This document shows, piece by piece, positions 19,755 through 20,506 of a stretch of DNA of 20,506 bases (position 1 is its first letter; the number at the start of each line of letters is the position of its first letter). The stretch comes from a virus. Under the pieces are notes generated by a model. It saw nothing but the letters and a program-made list of their open reading frames with translations. It was not told where the DNA came from and searched no databases. The stretch covers positions 1-20,506 of the IMG/VR virus record IMGVR_UViG_3300025138_000491. One strand, written 5' to 3'. A program made the translations under genes and the position numbers.

Positions 19755-20267
19755 ATGAACCAGAGAATTAGTTTAGTACGTTTAGCGGTGGAGAGAGCGT
19801 GGGCAGATGCTGCCAATGCAACCGAAGCCAAGGACAGGTATCTTGAGATGCTCAAGACGGATGAAGCGTTGCGGACGGAGGCAACGGCTCGATACTTGGA
19901 GAAGATCGCACATTGGGACACGGTTGTACGTCCGACGTTGGATCGTCATTTGTTCAAGAAGCACGTTCTGAGCAAGGGAGAGAAATCGACACCGAATGTA
20001 TCGCGTAAGAACACGATGAAGATGTATGCGAAAGATTTGTTTGAGACACTCAGGTTGCCTGAGACAGGTGTGAAGCTTGGGGAGGCAACTCGTCAGGACT
20101 TGGATAAGGCTATATCGTTTGAGAAGTCTAGGGCGCAGCATCATACGCACCAACAGAGTTTTTGGTCCTCGATACAGAAGCGTCTTAAAAAAGACGATGC
20201 AGTGGTCAAGGATGTTTGGACACCAGTAGAGGTGGAGCAAGCTTACGAGGAGATACTGAACAAATGA
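19755..20267 (+). CDS. Helical early protein (170 aa), unknown
   Basis: 170 residues from ATG 19755, with AGGAGG about 8 nt upstream. The first 65 residues form a long helix (LVRLAVERAWADAANATEAK, then RTEATARYLEKIAHWD) with coiled-coil character. The centre is basic (HLFKKHVLSKGEKSTPNVSRK), and two further helices follow (MYAKDLFETLRL, DKAISFEKSRAQHH). No known motif. It is the last gene before the tandem hairpin array, and its stop TGA shares its A with the first base of the array repeat. Confidence 0.72.
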   Translation: MNQRISLVRLAVERAWADAANATEAKDRYLEMLKTDEALRTEATARYLEKIAHWDTVVRPTLDRHLFKKHVLSKGEKSTPNVSRKNTMKMYAKDLFETLRLPETGVKLGEATRQDLDKAISFEKSRAQHHTHQQSFWSSIQKRLKKDDAVVKDVWTPVEVEQAYEEILNK

Positions 20268-20274
20268 TTAGTTA

Positions 20275-20322
20275 TGGGAGCCGTCATGACTGCGCAGCAA
20301 TGCCCATGGAGGGTCGCTCCCA
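20275..20322 (+). ncRNA. Hairpin A1
   Basis: Outer stem TGGGAGC (20275-20281) pairs with GCTCCCA (20316-20322). Inside, CATG (20285-20288) can pair with CATG (20305-20308), and the apex reads GCA-GCAA-TGC (20294-20303), a 3-bp stem with a GNRA tetraloop. Confidence 0.6.
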
Positions 20323-20329
20323 CCAGTTA

Positions 20330-20381
20330 GGGGAGGGTCAATTATCCACCACAGGAATGTCAGGTGTGGTCCACCCTCCTC
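20330..20381 (+). ncRNA. Hairpin B1
   Basis: Outer stem GGGGAGGGT (20330-20338) pairs with 20373-20381, nine pairs with one G-U. Inside, CACC pairs with GGTG, and the apex is ACA-GGAA-TGT (20351-20360), a GNRA tetraloop on a stem whose outer pair is A-U instead of G-C. Confidence 0.6.
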
Positions 20382-20391
20382 TATTAGTTTA

Positions 20392-20439
20392 TGGGAGCCA
20401 AGGATCAAACGCAGAAATGCCAATGCGCTACCGCTCTCA
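20392..20439 (+). ncRNA. Hairpin A2
   Basis: Outer stem TGGGAGC (20392-20398) pairs with GCTCTCA (20433-20439), one G-U replacing a G-C of A1. The apex is GCA-GAAA-TGC (20411-20420). The 17-mer CGCAGAAATGCCAATGC (20410-20426) is identical in B2. Confidence 0.6.
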
Positions 20440-20440
20440 A

Positions 20441-20492
20441 GGGGAGGGTCAGACTATGCACGCAGAAATGCCAATGCCGAATTGCCCTTCCC
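20441..20492 (+). ncRNA. Hairpin B2
   Basis: Outer stem GGGGAGGGT (20441-20449) pairs with GCCCTTCCC (20484-20492), nine pairs including two G-U. The apex is GCA-GAAA-TGC (20462-20471), identical to A2. Confidence 0.6.
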
Positions 20493-20506
20493 GATTAGTT
20501 TATGGG

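Larger units (their letters stand above)
20267..20506 (+). repeat. Tandem array of alternating A and B hairpins, open at right edge
   Basis: ATTAGTTATGGGAGCC (20267) and the one-base-longer ATTAGTTTATGGGAGCC (20383), with ATTAGTTTATGGG cut by the edge (20494), mark units of 116 and 111 bp. Each unit holds an A hairpin and a B hairpin. No open frame runs through them. The array continues beyond the window. Sequence reads as structured RNA, not CRISPR. Confidence 0.8.

Noticed and set aside
19782-20240. Leftward open frame of 152 codons
   Set aside because: Lies wholly inside the 170-aa rightward gene, which has a good ribosome site; the antisense product is Cys/Leu/Arg-rich with no motif.
20267-20506. 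CRISPR array
   Set aside because: Repeats are not identical, alternate between two types, and there are no unique spacers of constant length.

Overview
This window looks like part of a tailed double-stranded DNA phage genome, most likely a marine, short-tailed (podovirus-like) phage. Large terminase, portal, scaffold, endolysin and holin-type proteins are recognisable. The small early proteins resemble ones I know from uncultured marine phage genomes. A three-helix holin of the gene-transfer-agent type and a phage GroES hint at an alphaproteobacterial host, but nothing in the window proves the host. I saw no integrase, repressor, tRNA, rRNA, insertion sequence or CRISPR array.

Left block (1-12560) is one leftward late operon. 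In transcription order it encodes a degenerate HNH protein, a 1214-aa structural-type protein, terminase large subunit, portal, a membrane protein, two tiny genes, a lysis cluster (EF-hand membrane protein, 3TM-type holin, small membrane protein, tiny basic protein, GH19-type endolysin), a Lys/Pro-rich basic protein, a 71-aa protein, GroES, scaffold, and a protein cut by the left edge, beyond which the major capsid gene would be expected. Genes abut or overlap by 1-26 nt almost throughout. A clear sigma70-type promoter (TTGGTT, 17 nt, TATAAT) sits just upstream at 12589-12617.

Middle block (12561-13692) is 1.1 kb with no convincing gene and an unusual density of inverted repeats. Three hairpins with different stems carry the same 12-nt loop sequence GTGCAGTRGCTC, and a fourth carries a related loop. 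A 12-nt box, GYACCACAAATA, occurs three times at roughly 0.5-kb intervals, the last just before the first rightward gene.

Right block (13693-20267) is a rightward train of small, mostly unknown early-type genes with ATGA/TAATG couplings. It is interrupted by an inverted leftward pair (15475-16447): terminase small subunit and an overlapping VRR-NUC-type nuclease. The second rightward train includes a YubB/Api92-like protein and a protein with two CxxCxGxG zinc-finger half-sites. The control region between the nuclease/TerS pair and this train (16448-16834) has four TGAGTAC repeats, a 15-bp operator-like palindrome and a leftward intrinsic terminator.

Right edge (20267-20506) is the most striking part. 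It is a tandem array of four hairpins of two alternating types, with period 111-116 bp, continuing past the window. Outer stems differ but stay paired through G-U wobbles. The apical sequences read as 3-bp stems capped by GNRA tetraloops (GCAA, GGAA, GAAA, GAAA), with a compensated pair in one copy. This looks like a repeated structured RNA and is my best candidate for an undescribed element.
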